Assembly: GCA_021795095.1 (NCBI GenBank)
Contig: JAJYPU010000124.1
Span: 1 to 5,706 of the forward strand
Reading direction: 5' to 3'
Length of the DNA: 5,706 nt
Source: Actinomycetes bacterium
GTDB lineage: Bacteria > Actinomycetota > Acidimicrobiia > Acidimicrobiales > RAAP-2
Numbering within the stretch: the stretch's first letter is position 1; the number at the start of each line of letters is the position of its first letter. The notes under the pieces are model-generated. The model ran no database searches and had not been told where the DNA came from. It saw only the letters and a program-made list of their open reading frames with translations. The position numbers and the translations under genes are program-made. This document shows, piece by piece, positions 1 through 5,706 of this stretch.

Positions 1-283
1 TGTGGGCGAGCTCGTCGACGAGCACCACCTTGGGCGACCGAGTGAGGATGGCCTCGAGGTCCATCTCGTCGAATCGCGTCCCCCGGTACTCGCGTGACGT
101 GCGTGGCACGATCTCGATGTCACGCAGCTGCGCTTCGGTCAGCGGTCGGCCGTGGGTCTCGACGAAGCCGATCACGACGTCGGTGCCGCGCTCCTTGCGC
201 CGCCAGCCCTCGTCCAACATCCGATAGGTCTTGCCGACGCCCGGGGCCGAGCCCAAATAGACGCGCAGCTGTCCGCGTGCCAT
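1..283 (-). CDS. kdpD: KdpD N-terminal domain protein, partial (runs off left edge)
   Basis: This is the amino-terminal cytoplasmic module of the K+-sensing protein KdpD; 94 codons are visible and the 3' end lies outside the window. A Walker A-type loop, GSAPGVGKT, is at residues 11-19 (bases 227-253). The family signature VETHGR is at about 41-46. A Walker B-like VVLVDELAH is at 86-94, ending at the window edge. These match the KdpD N-terminal family, which in full-length KdpD precedes a universal-stress-like domain, four membrane helices, a GAF domain and a histidine kinase. The ATG at 283 is well determined, because an in-frame TAG lies two codons upstream (287-289). A GGGAG (295-299) sits 11 bases before the start, which is rather far. 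It is the only gene here separated from its neighbour by a clear gap (59 bases). Whether it is full-length or a short kinase-less form cannot be seen. The family call is sure; the symbol is provisional. Confidence 0.93.
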   Translation of the reverse strand, partial: MARGQLRVYLGSAPGVGKTYRMLDEGWRRKERGTDVVIGFVETHGRPLTEAQLRDIEIVPRTSREYRGTRFDEMDLEAILTRSPKVVLVDELAH

Positions 284-309
284 GGCCTACGCGGCTCCCG
301 CCCGCCCGT

Positions 310-333
310 GCGTCGAGGTCCGGGGTTCGACGC
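310..333 (-). repeat. small inverted repeat in the gap before the KdpD-like gene
   Basis: A perfect 7-base inverted repeat (GCGTCGA at 310-316, TCGACGC at 327-333) with a 10-base loop lies in the 59-base gap between the DUF4118 gene and the KdpD-like gene. In the minus-strand transcript it could form a short GC-rich hairpin. No T-tract follows, so it is not an intrinsic terminator. A stem this short arises easily by chance in GC-rich DNA. It could be an mRNA processing or stabilising element, but nothing proves a function. Confidence 0.3.
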
Positions 334-342
334 GTGACGCGA

Positions 343-1149
343 TCACGAGCGCACCGATTCACGATGGTCGACGGCGGCCGCGACGATCTCGCCGAGCACC
401 ACGGCGACGACGCGGCGTTCGAGTGACACGCTCAGCCCCGGGGTCGGCGTGACCACGAACCGGCCCGCCACCTGTCCCCGCCACTGCACCGGTAGCTCGG
501 CCTCGGGTCCCGGGATCCCGATCTCGCCCACGGGCCATTGCAGCCCCACGTGCTCCACCTCACCGCTGGCTTCGATCCGTGCGAGGGCGGGGCCGAGGGG
601 GCCGGACTCGAAGCGACAACCCCGCAGCGACAGCAAGTCGCGCAACGCCACACAGGCGTGGGCGATCACGTCGTCCGCCGGCGCCGGACCCGCGGCCAGG
701 GTCGCGAGCTCATGGACCATCGACACGAAGCCCGACTCCTCGCCCGAAGCTCGACGGTGGTGCCGGTTCCTCGCGGCGAGTTCGCTAACCACGACGCCGA
801 CGACGACCAGCCCGATCGCCGCCTCGAGATCGGGCCGGTGGCTGATGACTAGACGCCCATAGGGCGGGGCGAGGAGGTAGTCGAACCACAACGCCGATGA
901 GAGGCTGACCAGGGCTCCGACGAGACGACTACCCACTACCGAAACGACCACCTCGAGCACGACGAAGGCGAAGGCGGCGGCCACGGTCGTCAGCGACTGG
1001 CGAAACGGGACGAGTGCGGCGGCGAGGGCGAGCGGCGCCACCACCGCGACGAGGACGACGACGACGCGTCGACGTCGAGCGAACCACGCGGCGGCCCGCG
1101 TGGTCGGCGACCGGGCCGGCGCGCCCGTGAGGTGGGTGGGTGCTGTCAT
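343..1149 (-). CDS. DUF4118 (KdpD-type four-helix) plus GAF-like membrane protein, no kinase domain
   Basis: This 268-residue protein resembles the middle of KdpD only. After a basic N-terminus (RRRR at 25-28) come four hydrophobic segments at about 28-48, 54-73, 75-95 and 107-126. The stretch from LWFDYLLAPPYG (87-98) to SELAARNR (122-129) is typical of DUF4118, the KdpD membrane sensor region. A soluble region at about 140-262 fits the GAF-like domain that follows it in KdpD. The protein ends at 268, where a histidine kinase would begin: there is no HisKA histidine and no ATPase domain. I chose the ATG at 1149 because it overlaps the kdpC stop as ATGA and has GGAG 5 bases upstream (1155-1158). 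An in-frame ATG at 1221 would add 24 residues inside kdpC and is unlikely. It is probably a membrane-bound sensory or regulatory partner of the pump or of KdpD; the function is inferred from domains and context. Confidence 0.85.
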   Translation of the reverse strand: MTAPTHLTGAPARSPTTRAAAWFARRRRVVVVLVAVVAPLALAAALVPFRQSLTTVAAAFAFVVLEVVVSVVGSRLVGALVSLSSALWFDYLLAPPYGRLVISHRPDLEAAIGLVVVGVVVSELAARNRHHRRASGEESGFVSMVHELATLAAGPAPADDVIAHACVALRDLLSLRGCRFESGPLGPALARIEASGEVEHVGLQWPVGEIGIPGPEAELPVQWRGQVAGRFVVTPTPGLSVSLERRVVAVVLGEIVAAAVDHRESVRS

Positions 1150-1745
1150 CGTCGCTCCACGCGCGCGAGCGCCTCGTTGAGTCCGAGCACGTCGATGTAG
1201 CTCGAGCCCAGGAACCCCCACTGGGGTCCGTGCGTCTGGCTCGCGATGAGCCGGCGCAGTTCGCGCGGCGCGACGCCGGTTGCTCGGGCGACCATCGGTA
1301 TCTGCACCGTGGCGTCCATCGGCGAGATGTCCGGGTCATAGCCACTGCCCGACGTGGTCACCAGGTCGGGCGTCGGCGTGACGCCGCGGGCGCGCCAGTA
1401 GGCCACGAGCGCTCTCGTGTCGGCGAGCAAGGTCTTGGAACGGGGCCCGAGTTGCGTCGCCCCGGACCCGCCCGCGACGCCATTGGCGACGAGCGGGTTG
1501 TCGCCGCCGGCAATCCCCTTGGCCACGTTCGTCGCGTACGGCCCCGTGTCATCGGGACGGCCGTGGAACCACCGCGAGCTCGACCAGTTCTGGCCGATGA
1601 GCAGCGACCCGTTGGGCGTCAGCGACCCGTTGGCCTGACCCCTGAAGGCGAGCTGGGCGAGCCCCGTACCCGCGAGCGCGTACACGAAGCCGAACAATAC
1701 GAGACAGATCACCGCCATCGTGAACGAACGACGTAGGAGCAGCAT
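1146..1745 (-). CDS. kdpC: K+-transporting ATPase subunit C
   Basis: KdpC is the accessory subunit of KdpFABC; it has one membrane helix and a large external domain, and is thought to raise the apparent K+ affinity and stabilise the complex. The 199-residue product is close to the usual length (about 190). One membrane segment lies at about 11-31. Family motifs follow: GSLLIGQ (46-52), RWFHGRP (58-64), SGSGYDPDIS (132-141), then QIPMVARATG (148-157) and the C-terminal FLGSSYIDVLGLNEAL (178-193). The residue after GRP is Asp65 (codon 1551-1553), where the well-known homologues usually have Ser (GRPS). The start at 1745 is fixed by a consensus AAGGAGG 6 bases upstream. The gene follows kdpB by 11 bases, and its TGA overlaps the next ATG as ATGA. 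Confidence 0.97.
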   Translation of the reverse strand: MLLLRRSFTMAVICLVLFGFVYALAGTGLAQLAFRGQANGSLTPNGSLLIGQNWSSSRWFHGRPDDTGPYATNVAKGIAGGDNPLVANGVAGGSGATQLGPRSKTLLADTRALVAYWRARGVTPTPDLVTTSGSGYDPDISPMDATVQIPMVARATGVAPRELRRLIASQTHGPQWGFLGSSYIDVLGLNEALARVERR

Positions 1746-1751
1746 CGAGAT

Positions 1752-1758
1752 CCTCCTT
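1752..1758 (-). promoter_or_regulatory. ribosome binding site of kdpC
   Basis: On the minus strand AAGGAGG is a full Shine-Dalgarno match, 6 bases before the kdpC ATG at 1745. It overlaps the TAA stop of kdpB (1757-1759), so ribosomes finishing kdpB are placed directly on the kdpC initiation site. It is the strongest well-spaced ribosome binding site in the window, and kdpC is the only pump gene whose start does not overlap the previous stop. Confidence 0.85.
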
Positions 1759-3814
1759 AGTAGGCGTGCAGAGCGACCAGCACGAGGTCGATCAGCTTGA
1801 TGAAGACGAAGGGCACGATCACCCCGCCAACGCCGTAGATCAACACGTTGCGCCGCAGGATCGTGGCCGAGTCCGACGCGCGGAACTTCACCCCGCGCAG
1901 GGCGAGCGGGATGAGCGCCACGATGACCAGCGCGTTGAAGATGACCGCCGACAGGATCGCGCTCTGGGGGCTGTGCAGCCGCATGATGTTGAGCGCGCCG
2001 AGCTGGGGGTACGTGGCGACGAAGAGCGCCGGGATAATGGCGAAGTACTTCGCGACGTCGTTGGCGATGGAGAAGGTGGTGAGCGCCCCGCGAGTGATCA
2101 GCAGCTGCTTGCCGATCTCGACGATGTCGATGAGCTTGGTGGGGTTCGAGTCGAGGTCCACCATGTTGCCGGCCTCTTTGGCGGCCGTCGTCCCCGTGTT
2201 CATGGCCACCCCGACGTCGGCCTGGGCCAGGGCGGGTGCGTCATTGGTGCCGTCGCCGGTCATGGCGACCAGCTTGCCGCCCTCCTGCTCACGCTTGATC
2301 AGCGCCATCTTGGCCTCGGGCGTGGCCTCGGCGAGGAAGTCGTCGACGCCGGCCTCCTGGGCGATTGCGGCCGCCGTGAGCGGGTTGTCGCCCGTGATCA
2401 TGACGGTGCGGATCCCCATGCGACGCATCTGGCCGAACTTCTCGCGGATGCCCTGTTTCACGACGTCCTTCAACTCGATGACGCCGACCACGTCGGGACC
2501 GTCCGCCACGACGAGCGGTGTCGAGCCGAGGCGCGACACCCGCTCCACGATTTCGTCGAGCTCGGGTGGCACGGTCCCGCCCTGTTCGACCACCCACCGC
2601 TTGACCGAGTCGCCAGCGCCCTTCCTGATCTGTCGCTCACCGAGGTCCAACCCCGACATGCGGGTCGTCGCGGTGAAGGGGACGAAGTGGTGACCCGCCT
2701 CGAGACGACGTTCGCGGATGTCGAAGCGCTCCTTCGCGAGTACGACCACCGAGCGTCCCTCGGGCGTCTCATCGGCGAGCGAGGCCAGTTGGGCGACGTC
2801 GGCGACGTCACGCTCGCTGTGGGAGCCGACAGGCAGGAAGTTGGCGGCCATCCGATTGCCCAGGGTGATGGTGCCCGTCTTGTCGAGCAGCAGGGTCTGG
2901 ACGTCGCCGGCCGCCTCGACGGCTCGCCCGCTCATCGCCAGGACGTTGCGCTGGACGAGACGGTCCATCCCGGCGATGCCGATGGCCGACAGCAACGCGC
3001 CGATGGTGGTCGGGATGAGACAGACGAGCAGGGCCACGAGGGTGACCACCGAGACCGTCGCGCCGGCGTAGGCGGCGAAGGGCACGAGCGTGACGACCAC
3101 GGGGATGAAGACGATGGTCAGCACCGCGAGCAGGATCGCCAGGGCGATCTCGTTCGGGGTCTTCTGGCGGTTCGCGCCTTCGACGAGTCCGATCATGCGA
3201 TCGATGAAGGTCTGGCCACGCTCGGCGGTGATGCTCACCACAATCCGGTCCGACAAAACCTTCGTGCCCCCGGTCACCGCCGAGCGGTCGCCACCGGACT
3301 CGCGGATGACCGGCGCTGACTCGCCCGTGATCGCCGACTCGTCGACCGACGCAATGCCCTCGATAATCTCGCCGTCCGAGGGGATAACGTCCCCGGCCTC
3401 ACAGACGACACAGTCGCCCTTAGCGAGGCTCGCCGCCGGCACGAGTTCCTCGGTCCCGTCCTGCTTCAAGCGACGGGCCTCGGCCTCAGAGCGCATGCGC
3501 CGCAGCGTGTCGGCCTGGGCCTTGCCACGACCCTCGGCCATCGCCTCGGCGAAGTTCGCGAAGATGACCGTGAGGAAAAGCCAGACCGTGATCGACCACG
3601 AGAAGGTGCTCGGATGCGCGACTGCCTCGATCAGGGTGATGATCGAGCCGATGAGCACCACGAACATGACCGGGTTGCGGACCTGCACGGCGGGACTCAG
3701 CTTGCGCACCGATGCCTTCAGGGCGTCACGCAGGATCGCGGGGTCGAACAGCCCCCGCGCCTTGGCGACCGGCCGGGCGGTGGGCGGCGTGGCCTGATCG
3801 ACGACGGCGCTCAT
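1757..3814 (-). CDS. kdpB: K+-transporting P-type ATPase subunit B
   Basis: KdpB is the catalytic subunit of the KdpFABC pump in the cytoplasmic membrane; it hydrolyses ATP through a phospho-aspartate intermediate. At 685 residues it is the usual length. Order: membrane helices at about 47-66 and 72-92; actuator domain with TGES at 163-166 (Ser166 corresponds to the inhibitory phosphorylation site described in E. coli); helices at about 224-247 and 253-283 with the IPTT kink (267-270); phosphorylation motif DKTGT with Asp311 (codon 2882-2884); nucleotide-binding domain with KGAG at 398-401; TGDN (474-477); GDGTNDAP (520-527); and [10 protein letters not shown] (582-591), whose Asp586 and Lys589 match the conserved charged pair of KdpB. 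Terminal helices are at about 592-602, 619-640 and 655-682. The start at 3814 overlaps the kdpA stop as TGATG, with TGAGG 8 bases upstream (3823-3827). All catalytic motifs are intact, so it should be functional. Confidence 0.98.
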   Translation of the reverse strand: MSAVVDQATPPTARPVAKARGLFDPAILRDALKASVRKLSPAVQVRNPVMFVVLIGSIITLIEAVAHPSTFSWSITVWLFLTVIFANFAEAMAEGRGKAQADTLRRMRSEAEARRLKQDGTEELVPAASLAKGDCVVCEAGDVIPSDGEIIEGIASVDESAITGESAPVIRESGGDRSAVTGGTKVLSDRIVVSITAERGQTFIDRMIGLVEGANRQKTPNEIALAILLAVLTIVFIPVVVTLVPFAAYAGATVSVVTLVALLVCLIPTTIGALLSAIGIAGMDRLVQRNVLAMSGRAVEAAGDVQTLLLDKTGTITLGNRMAANFLPVGSHSERDVADVAQLASLADETPEGRSVVVLAKERFDIRERRLEAGHHFVPFTATTRMSGLDLGERQIRKGAGDSVKRWVVEQGGTVPPELDEIVERVSRLGSTPLVVADGPDVVGVIELKDVVKQGIREKFGQMRRMGIRTVMITGDNPLTAAAIAQEAGVDDFLAEATPEAKMALIKREQEGGKLVAMTGDGTNDAPALAQADVGVAMNTGTTAAKEAGNMVDLDSNPTKLIDIVEIGKQLLITRGALTTFSIANDVAKYFAIIPALFVATYPQLGALNIMRLHSPQSAILSAVIFNALVIVALIPLALRGVKFRASDSATILRRNVLIYGVGGVIVPFVFIKLIDLVLVALHAY

Positions 3815-5502
3815 CAGAAGAACCTCAGGTGACTGAGCTGCTCGACGACCGGTCCGAGCGAGATGGCGGGGAAGAACGTCAGCCCGCCGATGATCACGAC
3901 CACGGCCATGGTCAGACCCACGAACATCGCGTTGTCGGTGCGAAAGGTGCCGAGTGACTCGGGCACCACGTCCTTCGCGGCGAGTGCGCCGCCCAACGCG
4001 AGCGCCGGAATCATAATCGCGAAGCGGCCGATCAGCATCTCGATGGCCCCGACCACGTTGTAGAACGGCGTGTTGCCGGCCAGTCCGGCGAAGGCCGATC
4101 CGTTGTTGTTGCCCTGGGAGGTGAAGGCGTAGAGGATCTCGGAAAAGCCGTGCGGGCCGGCGTTAAGGGGTCCCGCGCGACCCGCGGGCACCGACACTGC
4201 GATCGCGGTGATGGCGAGGACCGCCATCGGCATCACCAGCGCCCCCAGCCCCGCAAGTTTCATCTCTCGCGCCTGGATCTTCTTGCCCAGGTACTCGGGT
4301 GTTCGACCGATCATGAGCCCGCCGATGAAGACCGCGATGATCGCGTAGAGCAACAACGTGTAGAGACCGCTGCCCACGCCGCCTGGGGAGACCTCACCGA
4401 GCATCATGCCCGTGAGCAGCCCCATGCCCCCGAGCGGGGTGAAGGAGTCGTAGGCGGCGTCCGCCGAGCCCGTCGAGGTGCTGGTCGAGGCGACCGCGAA
4501 CAGCGCCGACGAGGTGTCTCCGAATCGCACCTCCTTGCCTTCGGTGTTCCCGACGCTCGAGTGCACCCCCGCCGCCGCGACGGCCGGGTTGTTCTGGTGT
4601 TCGGCCGTGGCCGTGAGGCCTACCACCGCACCGAACAGAATGACCACGACCGACAAGAGCGCCAGTCCGTGACGCACGCTGCCGACCATCTTGCCGAAGG
4701 TGTAAGTGAGGGCGATCGGGATCGACAGGATCAGGTAGATCGAGAGGAAGTTGGTCAGCCCCGTCGGGTTCTCGAACGGCGTTGCCGAGTTGGCGTTGAG
4801 GAACCCGCCGCCGTTGGTGCCCAACTGCTTGATGGACTCCATGAAGCCGATCGGCCCACGCGGGATCGTCTGGGTAACCCCGTTGAGCGCGTCGTGGATG
4901 GTGACCGTCCCGGCCAGGGTCTGCACCGCGCCCTCGGCGACGAACACGAGACCGAAGACGAAGGCGATCGGCACGAGCACGTAGAGCAGGCAACGGGTGA
5001 TGTCGACCCAGAAGTTCCCCACGGTCGGCGAGTGACGCCGTGAGAAGCCGCGCACCAGCACGATCGCCGCCGCGATGCCGACCGCTGGCGTCACGAACTG
5101 CTGGACCATCAGCGCACCGATCTGGGAGAAGTACGACATCGTGCTCTCGCCCGCGTAGTTCTGCCAGTTCGTATTGGTCACGAACGAAACGGCCGTGTTG
5201 AAGCTCAACGCCGGCGTCACGCCATGCAGGTGCTGGGGGTTGAGCGGCAACGAACCCTGCAGTCGCAAGATGGCGTAGGTGAAGAGGAGCGACACCCCGG
5301 AGAAGACGATCATCGACCCGGCGTAGCGCTTCCAGGTCTGCTCCTTGGCCGGTCCCGTAGAGAGCGACCAGTAGATGGGGCGCTCGATGGCGTTGAGGAA
5401 GTGGACGCGACCCTCGAAGACGGCCGCCATATAGGAGCCGAGGTAGCGCCAGGTGAGCCCTAGCGCGACCACGAGCGCGAGAATCGTGAAGAAGAAGCCC
5501 AT
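3814..5502 (-). CDS. kdpA: K+-transporting ATPase subunit A
   Basis: KdpA is the channel-like subunit that selects K+ from outside and passes it through an intersubunit tunnel to KdpB. The product is 562 residues (E. coli KdpA is about 557), with around ten hydrophobic helices starting at 2-26. The four selectivity-filter loops of this superfamily of K+ transporters are visible: [12 protein letters not shown] (109-120, Gln114 matching the conserved filter Gln), [20 protein letters not shown] (228-247), [13 protein letters not shown] (369-381) and [13 protein letters not shown] (462-474). A long external loop at about 300-356 is normal for KdpA. The ATG at 5502 overlaps the kdpF stop as TGATG; upstream only a weak GAGAAG is seen, so translation probably depends on coupling. 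The gene ends in RFF and its TGA overlaps the kdpB ATG. No truncation or missing filter loop is seen. Confidence 0.98.
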   Translation of the reverse strand: MGFFFTILALVVALGLTWRYLGSYMAAVFEGRVHFLNAIERPIYWSLSTGPAKEQTWKRYAGSMIVFSGVSLLFTYAILRLQGSLPLNPQHLHGVTPALSFNTAVSFVTNTNWQNYAGESTMSYFSQIGALMVQQFVTPAVGIAAAIVLVRGFSRRHSPTVGNFWVDITRCLLYVLVPIAFVFGLVFVAEGAVQTLAGTVTIHDALNGVTQTIPRGPIGFMESIKQLGTNGGGFLNANSATPFENPTGLTNFLSIYLILSIPIALTYTFGKMVGSVRHGLALLSVVVILFGAVVGLTATAEHQNNPAVAAAGVHSSVGNTEGKEVRFGDTSSALFAVASTSTSTGSADAAYDSFTPLGGMGLLTGMMLGEVSPGGVGSGLYTLLLYAIIAVFIGGLMIGRTPEYLGKKIQAREMKLAGLGALVMPMAVLAITAIAVSVPAGRAGPLNAGPHGFSEILYAFTSQGNNNGSAFAGLAGNTPFYNVVGAIEMLIGRFAIMIPALALGGALAAKDVVPESLGTFRTDNAMFVGLTMAVVVIIGGLTFFPAISLGPVVEQLSHLRFF

Positions 5503-5591
5503 CAGAACTTCTCGGGCTTGAACATGGCGTAGCCGAGGTAGAGCAGGATCGCGACCGCGACCGCGAGCAAGATCACTTGAGTCGGTGTCAT
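5502..5591 (-). CDS. kdpF: K+-transporting ATPase subunit F (29 residues)
   Basis: KdpF is a very short hydrophobic peptide that binds the KdpFABC complex in the membrane and stabilises it. The 29-codon frame encodes MTPTQ, one hydrophobic helix (about residues 6-23, VILLAVAVAILLYLGYAM) and the tail FKPEKF. Length, single helix and position directly before kdpA all match KdpF (29 residues in E. coli), and the P-E-K-F ending resembles actinobacterial KdpF. Its TGA shares a base with the kdpA ATG (TGATG), and its ATG at 5591 overlaps the stop of the preceding small gene (ATGA, 5588-5591). Only a weak GGA stands 6 bases before the start, so translation is probably coupled. It is easily missed by gene callers because of its size. 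Confidence 0.92.
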   Translation of the reverse strand: MTPTQVILLAVAVAILLYLGYAMFKPEKF

Positions 5592-5671
5592 ACGCGGTCC
5601 AAGATCCGGATGAGCCCGAGCATGAGTAGCGTGAACCCGATGAAGCCGAGTACCGAGAGGAAATCCGACAT
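5588..5671 (-). CDS. 27-residue single-helix membrane peptide upstream of kdpF
   Basis: A 27-codon frame begins with MSDFLSVLGF, continues as one hydrophobic helix (about residues 4-22) and ends in the charged tail IRILDRV. Its TGA overlaps the kdpF ATG as ATGA, the same coupling used elsewhere in this operon, which argues for real translation. The layout (short polar start, one helix, basic end) is that of small membrane subunits. I recall unnamed small proteins before kdpF in other high-GC genomes, but cannot verify homology here. A GGAGG (5673-5677) lies only 1 base before the ATG, too close for an ideal ribosome site. No in-frame stop or better start appears between 5672 and the window edge, so the frame could begin further upstream. 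The function is unknown; it might be a second stabilising peptide of the pump, a regulator, or only a coupling leader. Confidence 0.65.
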   Translation of the reverse strand: MSDFLSVLGFIGFTLLMLGLIRILDRV

Positions 5672-5706
5672 GCCTCCAGTGTCGGCGCTCGCTTCGTAAC
5701 AGAATC
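5672..5706 (-). other. short upstream leader of the kdp operon
   Basis: Only 35 bases precede the first small gene. The one recognisable element is GGAGG at 5673-5677 next to the ATG. No convincing -10/-35 promoter pair, operator or hairpin can be called in so short a piece; the operon promoter and any KdpE binding site would lie beyond the right edge. Confidence 0.4.

Noticed and set aside
310..333. Inverted repeat as an intrinsic terminator
   Set aside because: The stem is only 7 bases with a 10-base loop and no T-run follows on either strand.
311..335. GGGGTTCGA resembling a tRNA T-loop
   Set aside because: No acceptor, D or anticodon arms can be formed around it; the match is chance.
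343..1149. DUF4118 gene as a frameshifted piece of kdpD
   Set aside because: The frame has a proper start, ribosome site and stop, and the KdpD N-terminal module lies downstream of it rather than upstream, so a single frameshift cannot rebuild canonical KdpD.
1150..1221. A 24-residue longer N-terminus for the DUF4118 protein (ATG at 1221)
   Set aside because: It would lie wholly inside kdpC; the added residues are arginine-rich and without homology to the family, while the ATG at 1149 has both the ATGA overlap and a GGAG at the right spacing.
1766..3319. Long open frame (517 codons) on the plus strand, antisense to kdpB
   Set aside because: It is a shadow of kdpB in GC-rich DNA: the product is rich in D, R, G, E, H and Q with no domain or hydrophobic pattern, and it opposes a gene whose motifs are all intact.
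4150..5043. 297-codon plus-strand open frame antisense to kdpA
   Set aside because: It has the same low-complexity, charge-rich composition expected from the reverse frame of a membrane-protein gene, and no recognisable domain.
5685..5706. AT-richer bases near the right edge as a -10 promoter element
   Set aside because: The visible stretch is too short to place a -35 box or a transcript start, and the match to a -10 consensus is poor.

Overview
The window is a high-GC bacterial potassium-uptake locus, with every recognised gene on the minus strand. It holds a kdp operon encoding the KdpFABC high-affinity K+-transporting P-type ATPase, followed by sensor-related genes. Read 5' to 3' on the minus strand (right to left in window coordinates) the order is: a 27-residue one-helix membrane peptide (5588-5671), kdpF (5502-5591), kdpA (3814-5502), kdpB (1757-3814), kdpC (1146-1745), a kinase-less membrane protein with a DUF4118-type four-helix module plus a GAF-like region (343-1149), and the first 94 codons of a KdpD N-terminal (Walker-type) protein that runs off the left edge (1-283).

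The strong GC bias, the KdpF ending in PEKF and the style of the KdpA/B/C proteins suggest Actinobacteriota, possibly an acidimicrobial or related lineage. This is a guess from sequence character, not a database result.

The operon is extremely compact. Successive genes join by ATGA (4-base overlap), TGATG (1-base overlap), TGATG, an 11-base gap with a consensus ribosome binding site overlapping the kdpB stop, and ATGA again. The first real gap is 59 bases, just before the KdpD-like gene. There is no stretch over 300 bases without a gene. No insertion sequence, CRISPR array, tRNA, rRNA, confident promoter or terminator was seen.

The pump logic is standard. KdpA is the channel-like K+-binding subunit, KdpB the ATP-hydrolysing P-type subunit, KdpC the accessory single-span subunit and KdpF the small stabilising peptide. 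All key catalytic and filter motifs of KdpA and KdpB are intact.

The less ordinary parts are at the two ends. At the front, an extra tiny membrane peptide is translationally coupled to kdpF. At the back, the KdpD sensor modules are distributed over separate genes in an order that differs from the canonical single-chain KdpD: the membrane/GAF module comes first and has no kinase, and the ATP-binding N-terminal module follows.
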